Source: Cepaea nemoralis
Lineage: Eukaryota; Mollusca; Gastropoda; Stylommatophora; Helicidae
Reading direction: 5' to 3'
NCBI GenBank assembly: GCA_014155875.1
Contig: JACEFZ010017880.1
Location: 35,633 to 99,632 of the forward strand
DNA: 64,000 bases
In this document: piece after piece, positions 30,744-41,579 of the stretch
Position numbering within the stretch: the stretch's first letter is position 1
Layout of the letters: every line of letters starts with the position of its first letter
Made by a program: the position numbers and the translations under genes
The notes under the pieces: model-generated
What the model was told of the DNA's origin: nothing
The model's input: the letters and a program-made list of their open reading frames with translations, nothing else
Databases searched by the model: none

Positions 30744-31608
30744 ACCTATATATTACATTGTGATATTTCGTTCTTCCTAATGATGACCATAATCTGTGAC
30801 TTCTTACAATTTAATTATACCCCTAGTTGTTCACTGTGTGAAACAACCGAATCTACCAAATGTAGTTCCTGCTCATTGTCTGCAATCAATATTGTATCAT
30901 CTGCATATCTAATGTTATTGATGTTTCTTACTCCAAAGATGATTCCTTTCATATCATGTACATTTCTAAACATATTTTCACTATACAGGGAACAGTTCTG
31001 GAGACATTACACATCCCTGTCTCACATCTCTCTTAATAGGCTGATATTGACCTATTTCATTGTCAATTTTGATCAAAGCTTGTTGTTTGCAATATATGTT
31101 TTTTTCTTTTTTAAACAAGAAATGGTCTTTCCCATCAATTTGTAGATCTGCAAACATCTTTATCATGTTGACATGTCTGGCTGTATCGAAATCCTTTGTG
31201 TAGTCAATAAAGCAAAGATGTAGATCTTTATTTACTCATATAGAACGTTCAATTACTGTTTCCAGCATGTACACAGCATTTACTGTATGTACCCTTACCT
31301 TCTACAAGCCCACATTGTTCTTCACCTATTTCGGGCTGTATTTTCTTCCCCACTCTTTGTATGATAATTCTTAGCAAAATCTTCGTGATGTGGCTCATTA
31401 TACTAATTGTTGTATGTTTATCACATTCCAAGGTTCCTGATTTCTTTGGGATTGCAATAAATACAGAATTACATAATTCATGAGGTATATCTCCAGTATC
31501 ATGTATTTTGTTCAGAAGTCTGGTGACTTGATCTATTCCATATTCTTTTAAAGTATTAATCATTTCTGTTGTAATGTTGTCTGAGCCGGGGGTCGTGCCA
31601 GTTTTCAT
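30744..31608 (-). pseudogene. LINE family A, 5' half of the split copy (RT domain)
   Basis: The minus-strand pieces in order are PGSDNITTEMINTLKEYGID and SVFIAIPKKSGTLECDKHTT (start of RT), ISIMSHITKILLRII, QCGLVEGKG, then after frameshifts KRDVRQGCVMSPELFPV and the catalytic IRYADDTILIAD (near 30885-30920). It ends abruptly at 31608 where a different LINE begins on the plus strand. With 28463-29093 it makes one broken, 5'-truncated copy. Confidence 0.85.
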
Positions 31609-32870
31609 ATGGTTAAGAACATTCTTGAGAAAAGATTACGAACTACTATAGAACCCCAGCTAAGCGAAACACAACTTGGATTTAGGAAAAACAAAGGATG
31701 CACAGATGCCATTTTTTCTCTTAGACAACTTATTGAAACATCAATCGAATTCAATGAAAGACTCTACTTAGCCTTTGTCGATCAAGAAAAGGCATTCAAT
31801 AGAGTAGATAGAAACAAGCTGTGGGAAATCCTTAAACAATATGGAGTGAGTACACATCTAACAAATCTATGTAGAAGCTTATACAACAACAGTGAATGCA
31901 TAGTGAGAGCAATTAGAGGGCACTCAGAACCCTTCACCATAAGATCTGGAGTACGAAAAGGTTGTGTCCTGTCCCCTCTCTTGTTCATAGCATATATAGA
32001 CAACATATGTAAAGAAACTAGCCAAACAGAGACCGCAAGAACACCGCATGACGAGAACACAGAATAAGAAGCATCTGCAAATCTAACTATTAGAGAACTC
32101 CTGTTTGCAGACGACCAAGCACTAATAGCAAAATCAGAAGCTGAATTACAAGACCACGTGAACAGTCTAAACGAAATGTGTAGGGAACATAACACGAAAA
32201 TTAGCACAAGCAAAACAGAGGTATTGACTATAACCAAAGAAGTAAAAACAACAACAATTCACCTAAATGAACATCCCTTGAAACAAGTACAGAGTTTCAA
32301 GTACCTAGGGAGTATAATATCATCAAATGGCAGATCAGAAGACGAGATCGAAAATAGATGCAATAAGGCAAACCAACTCATTGGACAAATTGCACCAATA
32401 CTAAAGAACAAACATGTATCAATAGCTACTAAGAAAGCACTTTACAACACAATCTTCTTACCAACTCTATGCTACCAATGCCAAACCTGGACAATGACAG
32501 AAAAAGAGAAAAGAAAAATCACAACAACAGAAATGAGATGCGTGAGAAGAATACTCAATGTATCAAGAAGAGATAAGATCAGAAATGAAGAAATAGGGGC
32601 TAAAGTTGGGGTTATAGCTGCACTAGATTTTATTAGAAGGCAGCAAGTCAAATGGTTTGGCCATGCCTGTAGGTTACCAACTAACAGTATACCACAACAA
32701 GCAATCATGTACAGACCAGATAAAAACAGGAAGAGGCCGACCACGTAAACGATGGACGGAAGGAATAGCAGAGTCCATGGGAATATCGATACGTGAAGCC
32801 CATAAGCGGGTACTCTTACGATGTTTATACTTCACCTCGACACCGCAAGGTACAGGAGGAACATGATGAG
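31606..32870 (+). pseudogene. LINE family C, RT domain with one nonsense codon and a late frameshift
   Basis: The frame from 31609 encodes RT: QLGFRKNKGCTDAIFSLRQL, ERLYLAFVDQEKAFNRVDRN, SGVRKGCVLSPLLFIAYID. A single TAA at 32065-32067 interrupts, and the same frame continues through the catalytic LLFADDQALIAK (32098-32133), FKYLGSIISSNGRSEDEIEN and FLPTLCYQCQTWTMTEKEKR to KRPTT. A one-base slip in the A run near 32722 then moves the C-terminus (GRGRPRKRWTEGIAESMG) to another frame, ending at 32866. The 3' end runs into (GATGA)n. The YXDD-type motif is present as FADD. The 5' part, including the endonuclease, is missing. Confidence 0.9.
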
Positions 32871-34404
32871 ATGAGATGAGACGAGATTAATAAAAGGATT
32901 TCACACATTCACTGTTATCTTTAGGAATGGTGAATAAAAGGATTTCACTCACCTACTGTTATAAATATGAGGTATCAATTTAAGGATGCCATATGTTTAC
33001 TTTTCTGAAGGATGAGCTGAAGGATTTCACATATTCACAATAACACATATGTTTTTAATGAATAAATTCAGATATACACTGTTATTTGCTTGTTTCTTTT
33101 TGTTTTCAAACTGAATCGAAGCATTTCTTATATTCACGATCACGTGTTTATAGATTAAACTGATTTGTTTCACATTACATTCTGAGACAAATGTAACGGA
33201 GAATATGATGATGTGACATATTGACGGTCACGTGTGTGAGGTTAGCATTGCAAGCTCCTGTCCATGTGATACCGGGGTCCATGATGGAAGCCAAGAATAG
33301 TATCACTGTAGCCGACCATGCAGGTCGTAGGAGGCGACCAAGGCGGGCTGGTGAGAGACTGGCTTCCTCGTCTTGTAGAATACTTGAGTTGCAAAATGCA
33401 ACCAAATATTCATAAGTTTTCAAAGGGTGTAACGTGAGTTGGTTAACGTACTGTGCTGCATTGGGAGATCAAAGGCAGAAGAAGGAGGAGGAGGAGGAGG
33501 AGGGGAAGGATATGGAGGAAAGGGAGAGGAGCAAAAGAAAAAGAAGAAGTGACCAACTCCCTTCCACTCTGCCCAATTAGATATAAATACCACACGCTTG
33601 TTTCCCGCTGAGGCTTCTGTTAATTTTGCTAATTGTATTATTGCTAAATACTAGATTCACAATACATTATAATTGATATAAATATCCTCATGTTTGTTCC
33701 CTGCTGTGGCAAGCTGCTAATTGTGGTAACGGTATTATTGCCCATTCCCTGCCTGTTAGATGCAACTGTGTGAACCGCGACATTGACCCCCCGGGGCCAG
33801 GCAGTTCTGCCATCACCGTGGTCAATAGCAGTAGCGGTATGACACGCAATTACCAAGCAGGCGGCGGCTTTAGAAACGTCCCAGTTGTCGCCCACGGGTT
33901 ACTCGTCCAGGGTTTAAATCCTTAAGGGTATTTTTCCCGTTAACTATGCACCAAGGTCTAGTTTAAACAGTTTTGGGAGATCTTTAGAGAGGCAAATATA
34001 AATATTATGGAAACATCCCAGAAACACGGCTCTAACTAACGGACAGAGGCTGTTATACATGGTTGTTCCCACGATAAACTGCGTGTTTATGTTCTCTGTC
34101 ACTATGTAGGTTAAGATCTGTTAGGTCAACAACGACTTGTTTCTAAAGCAGTGACATTTTGCCCCAAACAAAACTGACTACTTGAAAATAGAGACCACAA
34201 TGTAACACACATAAGAACAAATATTGAACAGACTGGTCGTAAACTCTGGGAGTCAACATTTCAAGGCATATCGTGAAAACACAGAAGTGTGTAACGCGCT
34301 GACTGGAAATACCGAATGGGAACTATAGTGAAACTAGAAGGAAAAGAAAATGTTAGTCTTCAATTATCATGACATAGAAGGCTATTTTCTTCCCTGTACA
34401 TTTT
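32871..34404. other. unassigned sequence with small simple repeats
   Basis: There are loose ~60-bp repeats of 'aaggatttcacacattcactgttat' at 32895-33070, a (GGA)n patch at 33484-33510 and otherwise ordinary DNA. A 64-codon plus frame at 33221-33415 lacks any recognisable feature. Confidence 0.45.
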
Positions 34405-34700
34405 TATCGTTGTCTTCCATTTCTATTTCCAATTTTCAAAACAAAAATTTCAAATTCGGTCTCGTTTAACCTCCTCCTCAGTTGTGGTTATTGTTGAGAT
34501 CCGTGGTTGTGTGGACTGTTAGTCCTAATTCATACTGGTTTTATTGGTTCCGCTCTGTTTGTCGGATGAGGTTTTTGTGTGCTACCTGGTTATTTCCTTT
34601 CTATCCTATCTATTAGCACTACTACGTGCTGGTTGTTTCATATGTTGTCCTCACCGGGGTTGGCCCTGGTCATGTCCAGTCCTCATAGGGTCTCGATGTA
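34405..34700 (-). repeat. dispersed 3' fragment of the coiled-coil-ORF element
   Basis: Matches 27,245-27,545 with the same order of blocks but without the ORF, indicating 5' truncation of this copy. Confidence 0.65.
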
Positions 34701-34930
34701 GGCAAAGGCAGAGAATTCAAGTGCTAGACTTAAGTTGCCCCCCCCCCACCCCCCATCCGGGGGGTCAGCGACGCGTACTCCTCTACATTCGCTTTCTAGT
34801 CTTCGTCGTCGTTGTCTTAATTTTGCCTTTATTTTTATACAGCTAATGTAAAGATGTTCACAGGTAGTTGCTGTCTGAAGAAAAATGTTTAGAGATGACG
34901 ATTGTCGCTTCTCACCGAAACCTCACACTG
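34701..34930. other. unassigned sequence with a C-rich tract
   Basis: C runs at 34738-34754 and a self-complementary CCCCCCATCCGGGGGG (34750-34765). No gene is supported. Confidence 0.4.
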
Positions 34931-35064
<134 letters not shown>

Positions 35065-35078
35065 TAATTTATTTAATA

Positions 35079-35188
35079 TGGAAAACTACTGAGCGTAACC
35101 TTGCCAAGAAATCAACATACAGTTGAAAGATGCTGATGTTGACAGCGATGTCCTGTAAAGGATATGCAAAACATTTAATTTATTTAAT
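35079..35188 (+). mobile_element. SINE family 1, 3' half only
   Basis: Carries 'atggaaaactactgagcgtaaccttgccaagaaatcaaca' and the end 'gacagcgatgtcctgtaaaggatatgcaaaac'. The tRNA-like head is absent and the (TA)n array sits where it should be. Confidence 0.85.
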
Positions 35189-35304
35189 AGTATACCGGGC
35201 TAACTAGAATTTAGATTAAGCACTACATATGATTGTGCACTCCTTTTGGTTGTAATGTTTTATGAAGAAAACAAATGATTCCTAGATATGGTCAGTGATG
35301 TTTG

Positions 35305-35316
35305 TTTTTTTTTTTG

Positions 35317-35352
<36 letters not shown>

Positions 35353-35353
35353 G
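35305..35353. repeat. T-run / G-run junction
   Basis: Broken T runs (35305-35330) are followed directly by a 23-base G run (35331-35353). Confidence 0.9.
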
Positions 35354-35559
35354 TTAAAGTTTAAACACCTGTCTGCCTCATCTCAGACTATCCATCATAA
35401 AAGTGTACTCTTTAGGTGTAATTTATCGATGCTTCGTAGCTTTGTATGATATACCTCTTCTTTTTCGCGCACTTTATCACTGCTTCATGACTATCTATGA
35501 AAGAAATCTACTTTCTCGTATATTCTAGCACTGCTTCATGAATATCTATGATAAAAGTC

Positions 35560-35790
35560 TTCTGTCTTATATGCGTTGCTTCAGGACTGACTATATATGT
35601 AACATGTCAACTTTCTCATGTACATTGTCATTTCATCAGGACTGACTATATATGTAAGAGAAGTCAACTTTCTCATGTACATTGTCATTGCATCAGGACT
35701 GACTATATATGTAACATGTCAACTTTCTCATACACACTGTCTTTGTTTCAGGACTGACTATATATGTAAGAGAAGTCAACTTTGAATGTT
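35560..35790. repeat. ~58-bp minisatellite, four copies
   Basis: The unit contains CAGGACTGACTATATATGTA and then 'agtcaactttctcatgtacattgtcat', with 57-59 bp spacing. The 5' flank (35380-35560) shows older, diverged copies ('cactgcttcatgactatctatga'). Confidence 0.85.
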
Positions 35791-35934
35791 TTTATGTTTC
35801 TTTATTGGAATATATAATTCTGAAAAAGTAATGAACAAATGAATTATCTCTCGACGTATAATTGCACTGCGTTCAATGCAAGTCCTCCAACGCCGATAAA
35901 GTGCTTGGATTCCTGTAGAAACACATTCTCTTGG

Positions 35935-38150
35935 TCGCATGTTAAAGTAGTTAAATATAATGTGTCCATGGTTGTTAAAGTAGCTAGATGTAACGTGGTC
36001 ATGGTGGTAAAGTAACGAGATATAACCTGTCAATGGTTGTTAAAGTAGCTAGATGTAACGTGGTCATGGTGGTAAAGTAACGAGATATAACCTGTCCATG
36101 GTTGTTAAAGTAGCTAGATGTAACGTTGTCATGGTGGTAAAGTAACGAGATATAACCTGTCCATGGTTGTTAAAGTAGCTAGATGTAACGTGGTCATGGT
36201 GGTAAAGTAACGAGATATAACCTGTCCATGGTTGTTACAGAAACGCGATATAACGTGCCCATGGTTGTTAAAGTAATGAGATATGTATAACCTGTCAATG
36301 GTTGTTAAAGAAACGAGATATATAACGTGTCCATAGTTGGTAAAGAAACGAAATTTAACGTGTTCATTGTTGTTAAAGTAGCTAGATGTAACGTGGTCAT
36401 GGTGGTAAAGTAAAGAGATGTAACCTGTCCATGGTTGTTAAAGTAGCTAGATGTAACGTTGTCATGGTGGTAAAGTAACGAGATATAACCTGTCAATGGT
36501 TGTTAAAGTAGCTAGATGTAACGTGGTCATGGTGGTAAAGTAAAGAGATGTAACCTGTCCATGGTTGTTAAAGTAGCTAGATGTAACGTTGTCATGGTGG
36601 TAAAGTAACGAGATATAACCTGTCCATGGTTGTTAAAGTAGCTAGATGTAACGTGGTCATGGTGGTAAAGTAACGAGATATAACCTGTCAATGGTTGTTA
36701 AAGTAGCTAGATGTAACGTGGTCATGGTGGTAAAGTAACGAGATATAACCTGTCAATGGTTGTTAAAGTAGCTAGATGTAACGTTGTCATGGTGGTAAAG
36801 TAACGAGATATAACCTGTCCATGGTTGTTACAGAAACGCGATATAACGTGTTCATGGTTGTTAAAGTAATGAGATATGTATAACCTGTCAATGGTTGTTA
36901 AAGAAACGAGATATATAACGTGTCCATAGTTGGTAAAGAAACGAAATTTAACGTGTTCATTGTTGTTAAAGCAACGAGATATAAAGTGTCCATGGTTGTT
37001 AAAGAAACGAGATGCAGCGTATCCGTGGTTGTTAAAGTAATGAGATATAAAGTGGCGATGATTGTAAAAGAAACGAGATATAACATGTTCATGACTGTTA
37101 AAGTAACGAGATATAACCTGTCCATGGTTGTTAAAGAAACGAGATATACAACGTGCCCATAGGTGTTAGAGAAACGAGCTATAACATGTTCAATGTTGTT
37201 AAAGTAACGAGACATAACGTGTCCATGGTTGGTACAGTAACGAGATATAACGTAGCCATCGTTGTTAAAGTAACAAGATATAACTTGGTCATTGTTGTCA
37301 AAGTATCAAAGTGAACGATGGTCATGATAAATTAACGAATTAGAATGTGTACCTGGTTGTCAAAGTAACCAGATATAACGTGTTTATGACTCAACAACAA
37401 CAACAAAAAATAACGAATACGACATGGCAGTTGTCAAAATTACAATATATACATTGGTAATAGTTTTTATTTTTTTTATTTTTTAAATCAAAGTAACGAG
37501 GTAAAACATAGTCATGTTTTTTTTTTTTTTAAAGTAACGAGCCATTAAGTGGTAATAGTTGTCAAAGTAGCGAAGTGGAAAATGGTCATGATTGTTAAAG
37601 TACTGAGATATAACGAGGCAATGGTTGTCAAAGTAACAAGATCTAAAGCGGGCATGGTTGTAAAAGTAACGAAATGTAGCATGGTCATAGTTGCTAAAGT
37701 AACCAGCATAGCAATAGTTGCCAAAGTAACAAGATATAAAATAGTTTCGTTGGTCAAAGTAACGAGGTGAGATATAACATGGTCATGGTTGTCAAAGTCA
37801 CGAGATGGAATATAACATGGTCATGTTTGTCAAAGTAAAGAGACATAATATGGTCACGTTTGTCAAAGTAACGAGATATAAAATAGTTTCGTTTGTCAAA
37901 GTAACGAGGTGAGATATAACATGGTCATGGTTGTCAAAGTCACGAGGTGAGATATAACATGGTCATGTTTGTCAAAGTAAAGAGACAAAACATGGTCACG
38001 TTTGTCAAAGTAACAAGATATAAAATGGTCATGTTTATCAAAGTAAAGAGTTGAGATATAACATGATCACGCTTGTCAAGTAATGAAATGAGACCTAACA
38101 CGGTCATGTCTGTGGAAGTAATATGGCTAGAACGTGTTGAAGTAATATAA
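35935..38150. repeat. 32-33-bp minisatellite with higher-order dimers and a 593-bp internal duplication
   Basis: Basic unit TAAAGTAACGAGATATAACC + TGTCCATGGTTGT. In 35940-36840 two subtypes alternate (AGCTAGATGTAACGTGGTC and ACGAGATATAACCTGTCCA) as a 65-bp dimer. A variant-rich block with CAGAAACGCGATATAACGTG recurs at 36238 and 36831, an exact 593-bp offset. Identity falls steadily towards 38150, where only degraded units remain. Some 65 copies in total. Confidence 0.95.
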
Positions 38151-38394
38151 ATGACTTTGTGGGTTAAAGTAGCCATGTGATGGACAAAACCGAGTTAAGA
38201 GTCACAGTGCCTTAAATATGTTATTAATATGTTTCAGCTCTTTGTGTTGTCCTTGGTATTGAAATTGCTTTAGCACGGGTAGCTGTGTCTTTGTATGTTA
38301 TTACAGAATTTAGATAGGGGTGTATATACAATTCTAGAACTGTGGGGTGTTAAAAACGGTATTTGCATATCTTTTTGCAAATCTTTTTATTCGA

Positions 38395-38612
38395 ATCAGC
38401 TCACGCAATGTTTTTGGCTGTTTGTGATCTCTTGGCAAGTTTATGTCAAGTTTATGTTCAGTAGTTTGCCATTGCTTTCCGAACGACCGGCACTCCCACC
38501 TTTCTATGAAAATGCAATGAAAGCCGGTCTGCTTCCATATCGCCCGCCATTGTGTTTCGAACGCAGTATGCGGGATTACAAGTCGCGTTTGTAACGCCTT
38601 CACCACTGTATG
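38395..38612 (-). mobile_element. tRNA-derived SINE family 1 (minus)
   Basis: The reverse complement has GTGGTGAAGGCGTTACAAAC (head), B-box-like GCGTTCGAAACACAATGG, core 'gtcgttcggaaagcaatggcaaactactga' and 'cttgccaagagatcacaaacagcca'. The 3' end is truncated. Confidence 0.85.
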
Positions 38613-38769
38613 ATTACAAAGTTATAGACTTTAGCTGTGTCTCTATATAACAGCGTTGGTGTAATCGTTAGGAGGTTTGCTTATAATGCCATGGGCATGG
38701 CGGGATGAGGGTTTGACGTCCTGCCCACCGTTCAGTAAGAGATGGAAAGTCTGGCCACCCATTTGTTCG

Positions 38770-39000
38770 TGTTTCAGACCAGCAGAACCAGATGATCCCA
38801 ACACTTCACAAACCAACAAGATCCCATGATTCCAACATTTCACAGACCAGAAAAACCTGATGATCCCAACACTTCACAGGCCAGCAATACCTGATGATCC
38901 CTATACTTCACAGACCAGGAATACCTGATGATCCCAACATTTCACAAACCAACAAGACCCCCATGATTCCAACATTTCACAGACCAGAAAAACCTGATGA
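38770..39000. repeat. ~35-bp minisatellite
   Basis: About six copies of ACCAG.A.AACCTGATGATC + CCAACA.TTCACAG with two variants ('accagcaatacctg', 'accaacaagaccc'). Confidence 0.85.
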
Positions 39001-39039
39001 CAGACACAGAGCAAGTTCCTGGCTCGAGGCTTGTTTATG

Positions 39040-39235
39040 TATAGGCGGCCCGTTGGATGTGGGTTCCATCCGTATGGAAGAGGGTTCCAATTGCTTTAAT
39101 TGGCCTAGGCTCCCAGGTCGGTAAGCCTAAAATGGATACTAGCCACATCAGCCACCGCGTGCCGGTTAGTCTATACAAACATGGGTCTAGCACCATATAC
39201 CCAATACGCCTTCAGGCATGTACAAGGTCATTTGC
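39040..39235 (+). repeat. SINE family 3 copy (plus)
   Basis: 'gatgtgggttccatccgtatgg' head relic, 'ggctcccaggtcggtaagcctaaaatgg', 'cacatcagccaccgcgtgccg', 'ttagtctatacaaacatggg' and 'tctagcaccatatacccaatacgccttcaggcatgtacaagg' in order. The (TTAC)n array follows. Confidence 0.8.
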
Positions 39236-39362
39236 TTACCTACTTATTGCTTACATACTTACTTGCTTGCTTACTTACTTACTTATTACTTGCTTACGTA
39301 TTACTTACTTGCTAGCTTACTTACTTATTTACTTATTACTTGCTTACTTATTACTTACTTTA
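39228..39362. repeat. (CTTA)n array, first block
   Basis: Imperfect TTAC/TTGC units of about 135 bp. Confidence 0.95.
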
Positions 39363-39640
39363 AGTCAGGTCCCTTGCGTTCCAGGGTCTGGCCACCACTC
39401 GCCTCCTGCTCGTGGAGGCGAGGTCTCGGAGGTTTGACGCTGAGCCGCGGGCGTCTGCAGCCTACCTTGTGCCAGACGTATTGGTTACCCATTCCTCTGG
39501 AAAACACAAGGCAAGGCCGAGAGAGAGAACATGTCGTTTTGGCACCACATGTTCTCTGAAGCTCTGCCAAGGCATTGTGATGGAATTTTGGCCACATTCC
39601 AACTCACATACTTTGATCTGTCAAGACTGTAAGGTGCCAC
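39363..39640. other. GC-rich segment embedded in the (CTTA)n array
   Basis: About 280 bp of non-repetitive, GC-richer sequence separates two blocks of the same tetranucleotide array. It could be a retroposon whose tail seeded the array, or an insertion into it. I do not recognise it. Confidence 0.5.
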
Positions 39641-39789
39641 TCCACTTTCTTACTTACTTACTTTTTACTTACTTATTTATTATTACTTACTTGCTTACTT
39701 ACTTATTACTTACGTACTTATTTACTTATTACTTACTTACTTGTTACTTACTTGCTTACTTATTTACTTACTTATTACTTACTCACTTA

Positions 39790-39822
<33 letters not shown>

Positions 39823-39985
39823 CACTTATTACTTACTTACTTACTTACTTACTTATTTATTACTTACTTACTCACTTATTACGTACTTACTTACTCACTC
39901 ACTCACTCACTCACTCAGTCACTCACTCACTTACTCACTCACTCACTCACTCACTCACTCACTCTCTCACTCCCTCACTCCCTCC

Positions 39986-40025
<40 letters not shown>

Positions 40026-40130
40026 TTTACATACTTACTTACTTACTTACTTACTTACTTATTTACATACTTACTTACTTACTTACTTATTTACATACTT
40101 ACTTACTTACCTACTAACTTACTTATATAT
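39641..40130. repeat. (CTTA)n array, second block, with a (CTCA)n core
   Basis: About 490 bp. The centre (39891-39985) changes to CTCA units, followed by CTTA with ATTTACATA interruptions spaced regularly. The long Leu-Thr-Tyr frames are artefacts. Confidence 0.95.
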
Positions 40131-40134
40131 ATAT

Positions 40135-40345
40135 ATATTCAAAAATGCGTTATAACTTTCTGTGTATGCGTATAAACTTGTTGAGCTAGTAGGCTGCATA
40201 TGTATGTATAGAAAACTGTAGTCTTTAGCCGTTCATGTATACAATTGTAGATTTTAGATGTTAATTATACATATTTGTAAACGTTAGCTGCGTATAGAAT
40301 TATAGAATTTAGATCTGGATATACATATAATATAGGCGGCTCCGT
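40135..40345. repeat. diverged outlier of the 33-bp minisatellite
   Basis: Repeated 'gtgtatacaattgtagattttagctg'-like words at 33-38 bp spacing link this to the main array at 41.58-42.17 kb. Confidence 0.6.
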
Positions 40346-40359
40346 CGCGTTTGGAACAC

Positions 40360-40728
40360 ATCCATCCATCCATCATGTGCCATGCCGGTAAGCGTAGGCG
40401 GTCATTTTCTGCCATCTCACTCGACCACCAGAGTCGAGGATCAGCTCCGTGTTCCTGACTCGACCATGCCACGTAGTCAAGCCATCCAGGTATTTACTTC
40501 TCGGTCTTCCCCTTGGTCTCTTCCCTTCGATCTTGCCAGTCGTCACCAAGTCCTCCAAATCATTTCTTCTCATAAAATGCCCACAAAAATATTGACTGTC
40601 TACGTCTAATGACTCTAATCAGTTTACGATCTTCATTTGTTTCTTGAAGGACTTGTTCATTGGTTTTTCTGTCTGTCCATGGTATTCTTTGCATTTTCCT
40701 CAGAAACCACATTTCCACAGCCATTAGC
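40360..40728 (-). pseudogene. LINE family A 3' fragment
   Basis: The minus strand encodes RRNDLEDLVTTGKIEGKRPR, GRPRSKYLDGLTTWHGRVRN and TELILDSGGRVRWQKMTAYA. It ends GGCATGGCACATGATGGATG with a (GGAT)n tail (plus strand 40362-40375). Upstream the WTDRKTNEQVLQETNED and WFLRKMQRI region is present with frame breaks. A SINE abuts its upstream end near 40728. Confidence 0.9.
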
Positions 40729-40895
40729 TGTGGGCGATTTAGCAGCAGACCATCTTACATTGGTTTTTATGAAATGATATGGGTGCCGGACGTTCAGAAA
40801 GCAATGGCAAACTACTGAATGTAAACTTGCCCAGAAATCATGAACAGCCCAGAAATTCTGGGGTTTTCTGCTACGTCATGTAAAGGATATGCAAC
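40727..40895 (+). mobile_element. SINE family 1, 5'-truncated
   Basis: Starts at CTGTGGGCGATTTAGCAGCA and includes the core 'cgttcagaaagcaatggcaaactactgaatgtaaac' and the end 'gctacgtcatgtaaaggatatgcaac'. It truncates the neighbouring LINE fragment. Confidence 0.85.
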
Positions 40896-41094
40896 TAACT
40901 ATACATACAATAGTAGCCTTTAGTTGTGTGTATGTATAGTTTAGTGTTAGTTTAGTCGATGGATCAACATCACGGCACACGGGTGTAACCCTAAGTGCTC
41001 CGTTCTACTCCTAACTCAAGCCTGAGTCCGGAGCACCTCAGCTCAGTGCACGAACCCCGTAGCACCAGCTAGGATCCTGAAATACTTTGGGTCG
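40896..41094. other. 33-bp minisatellite remnant and unassigned sequence
   Basis: A short minisatellite remnant ('acaatagtagcctttagttgtgtgtatgtat') precedes GC-richer sequence I do not recognise. That sequence may belong to the SINE at 41.1 kb, which would then extend to about 40960. Confidence 0.45.
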
Positions 41095-41342
41095 ACTTTT
41101 AACTCTAAAATTGCCAGGGCAGCGCCATTAGGCTACTCTTTTTCGATTTCCATCTGCCAAGGGATTGTTTACGTGCGCAGCAATATATACGGGTGTCCGA
41201 TCTCACTACCCAGAGACCAGAGGAAATTTTGTTACAAGACTTCCACGTGAAAAAGCCCCGGCCCTCACCAGGGCTTGAACTCGGGACCTCCAGCACTCGA
41301 GTCGGACACTATACCACCGAGACCACTCAGCAGCGCCCTCCC
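41095..41342 (-). mobile_element. tRNA-derived SINE family 4 (minus)
   Basis: The reverse complement begins GAGGGCGCTGCTGAGTGGTC, A-box-like TGGTCTCGGTGG, 'tatagtgtccgactcgagtgctggaggtcc', B-box-like CGAGTTCAAGCCC, then a ~170-bp body. A 30-base C run immediately precedes it on the plus strand. Only one copy is seen in this window. Confidence 0.75.
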
Positions 41343-41372
41343 CACCCCCCCCCCCCCCCCCCCCCCCCCCCC
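41343..41372. repeat. poly-C tract
   Basis: An almost pure C run of about 30 bases at the SINE edge. The length may be unreliable. Confidence 0.9.
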
Positions 41373-41579
41373 ATGTGTAAGTATATGATATGTAGACATT
41401 AGATCTGCATGTGTATACAACATTCTTGACTTGAGTCGTGTAATTTTACAGAACGTCGCTTGGAGCCTCAACATTTACGGACTGACTGTGATTTTCATCG
41501 CAATTTTACATGCAATAGTTTGTCTGAACTGCCGATGCTCATACCGTAGTGAAAATCAATACACAGCTCCCAAATCGCC

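Noticed and set aside
39412..40175. 247-residue Leu-Thr-Tyr frame and relatives
   Set aside because: Translation of the (CTTA)n array, with no start or splice context.
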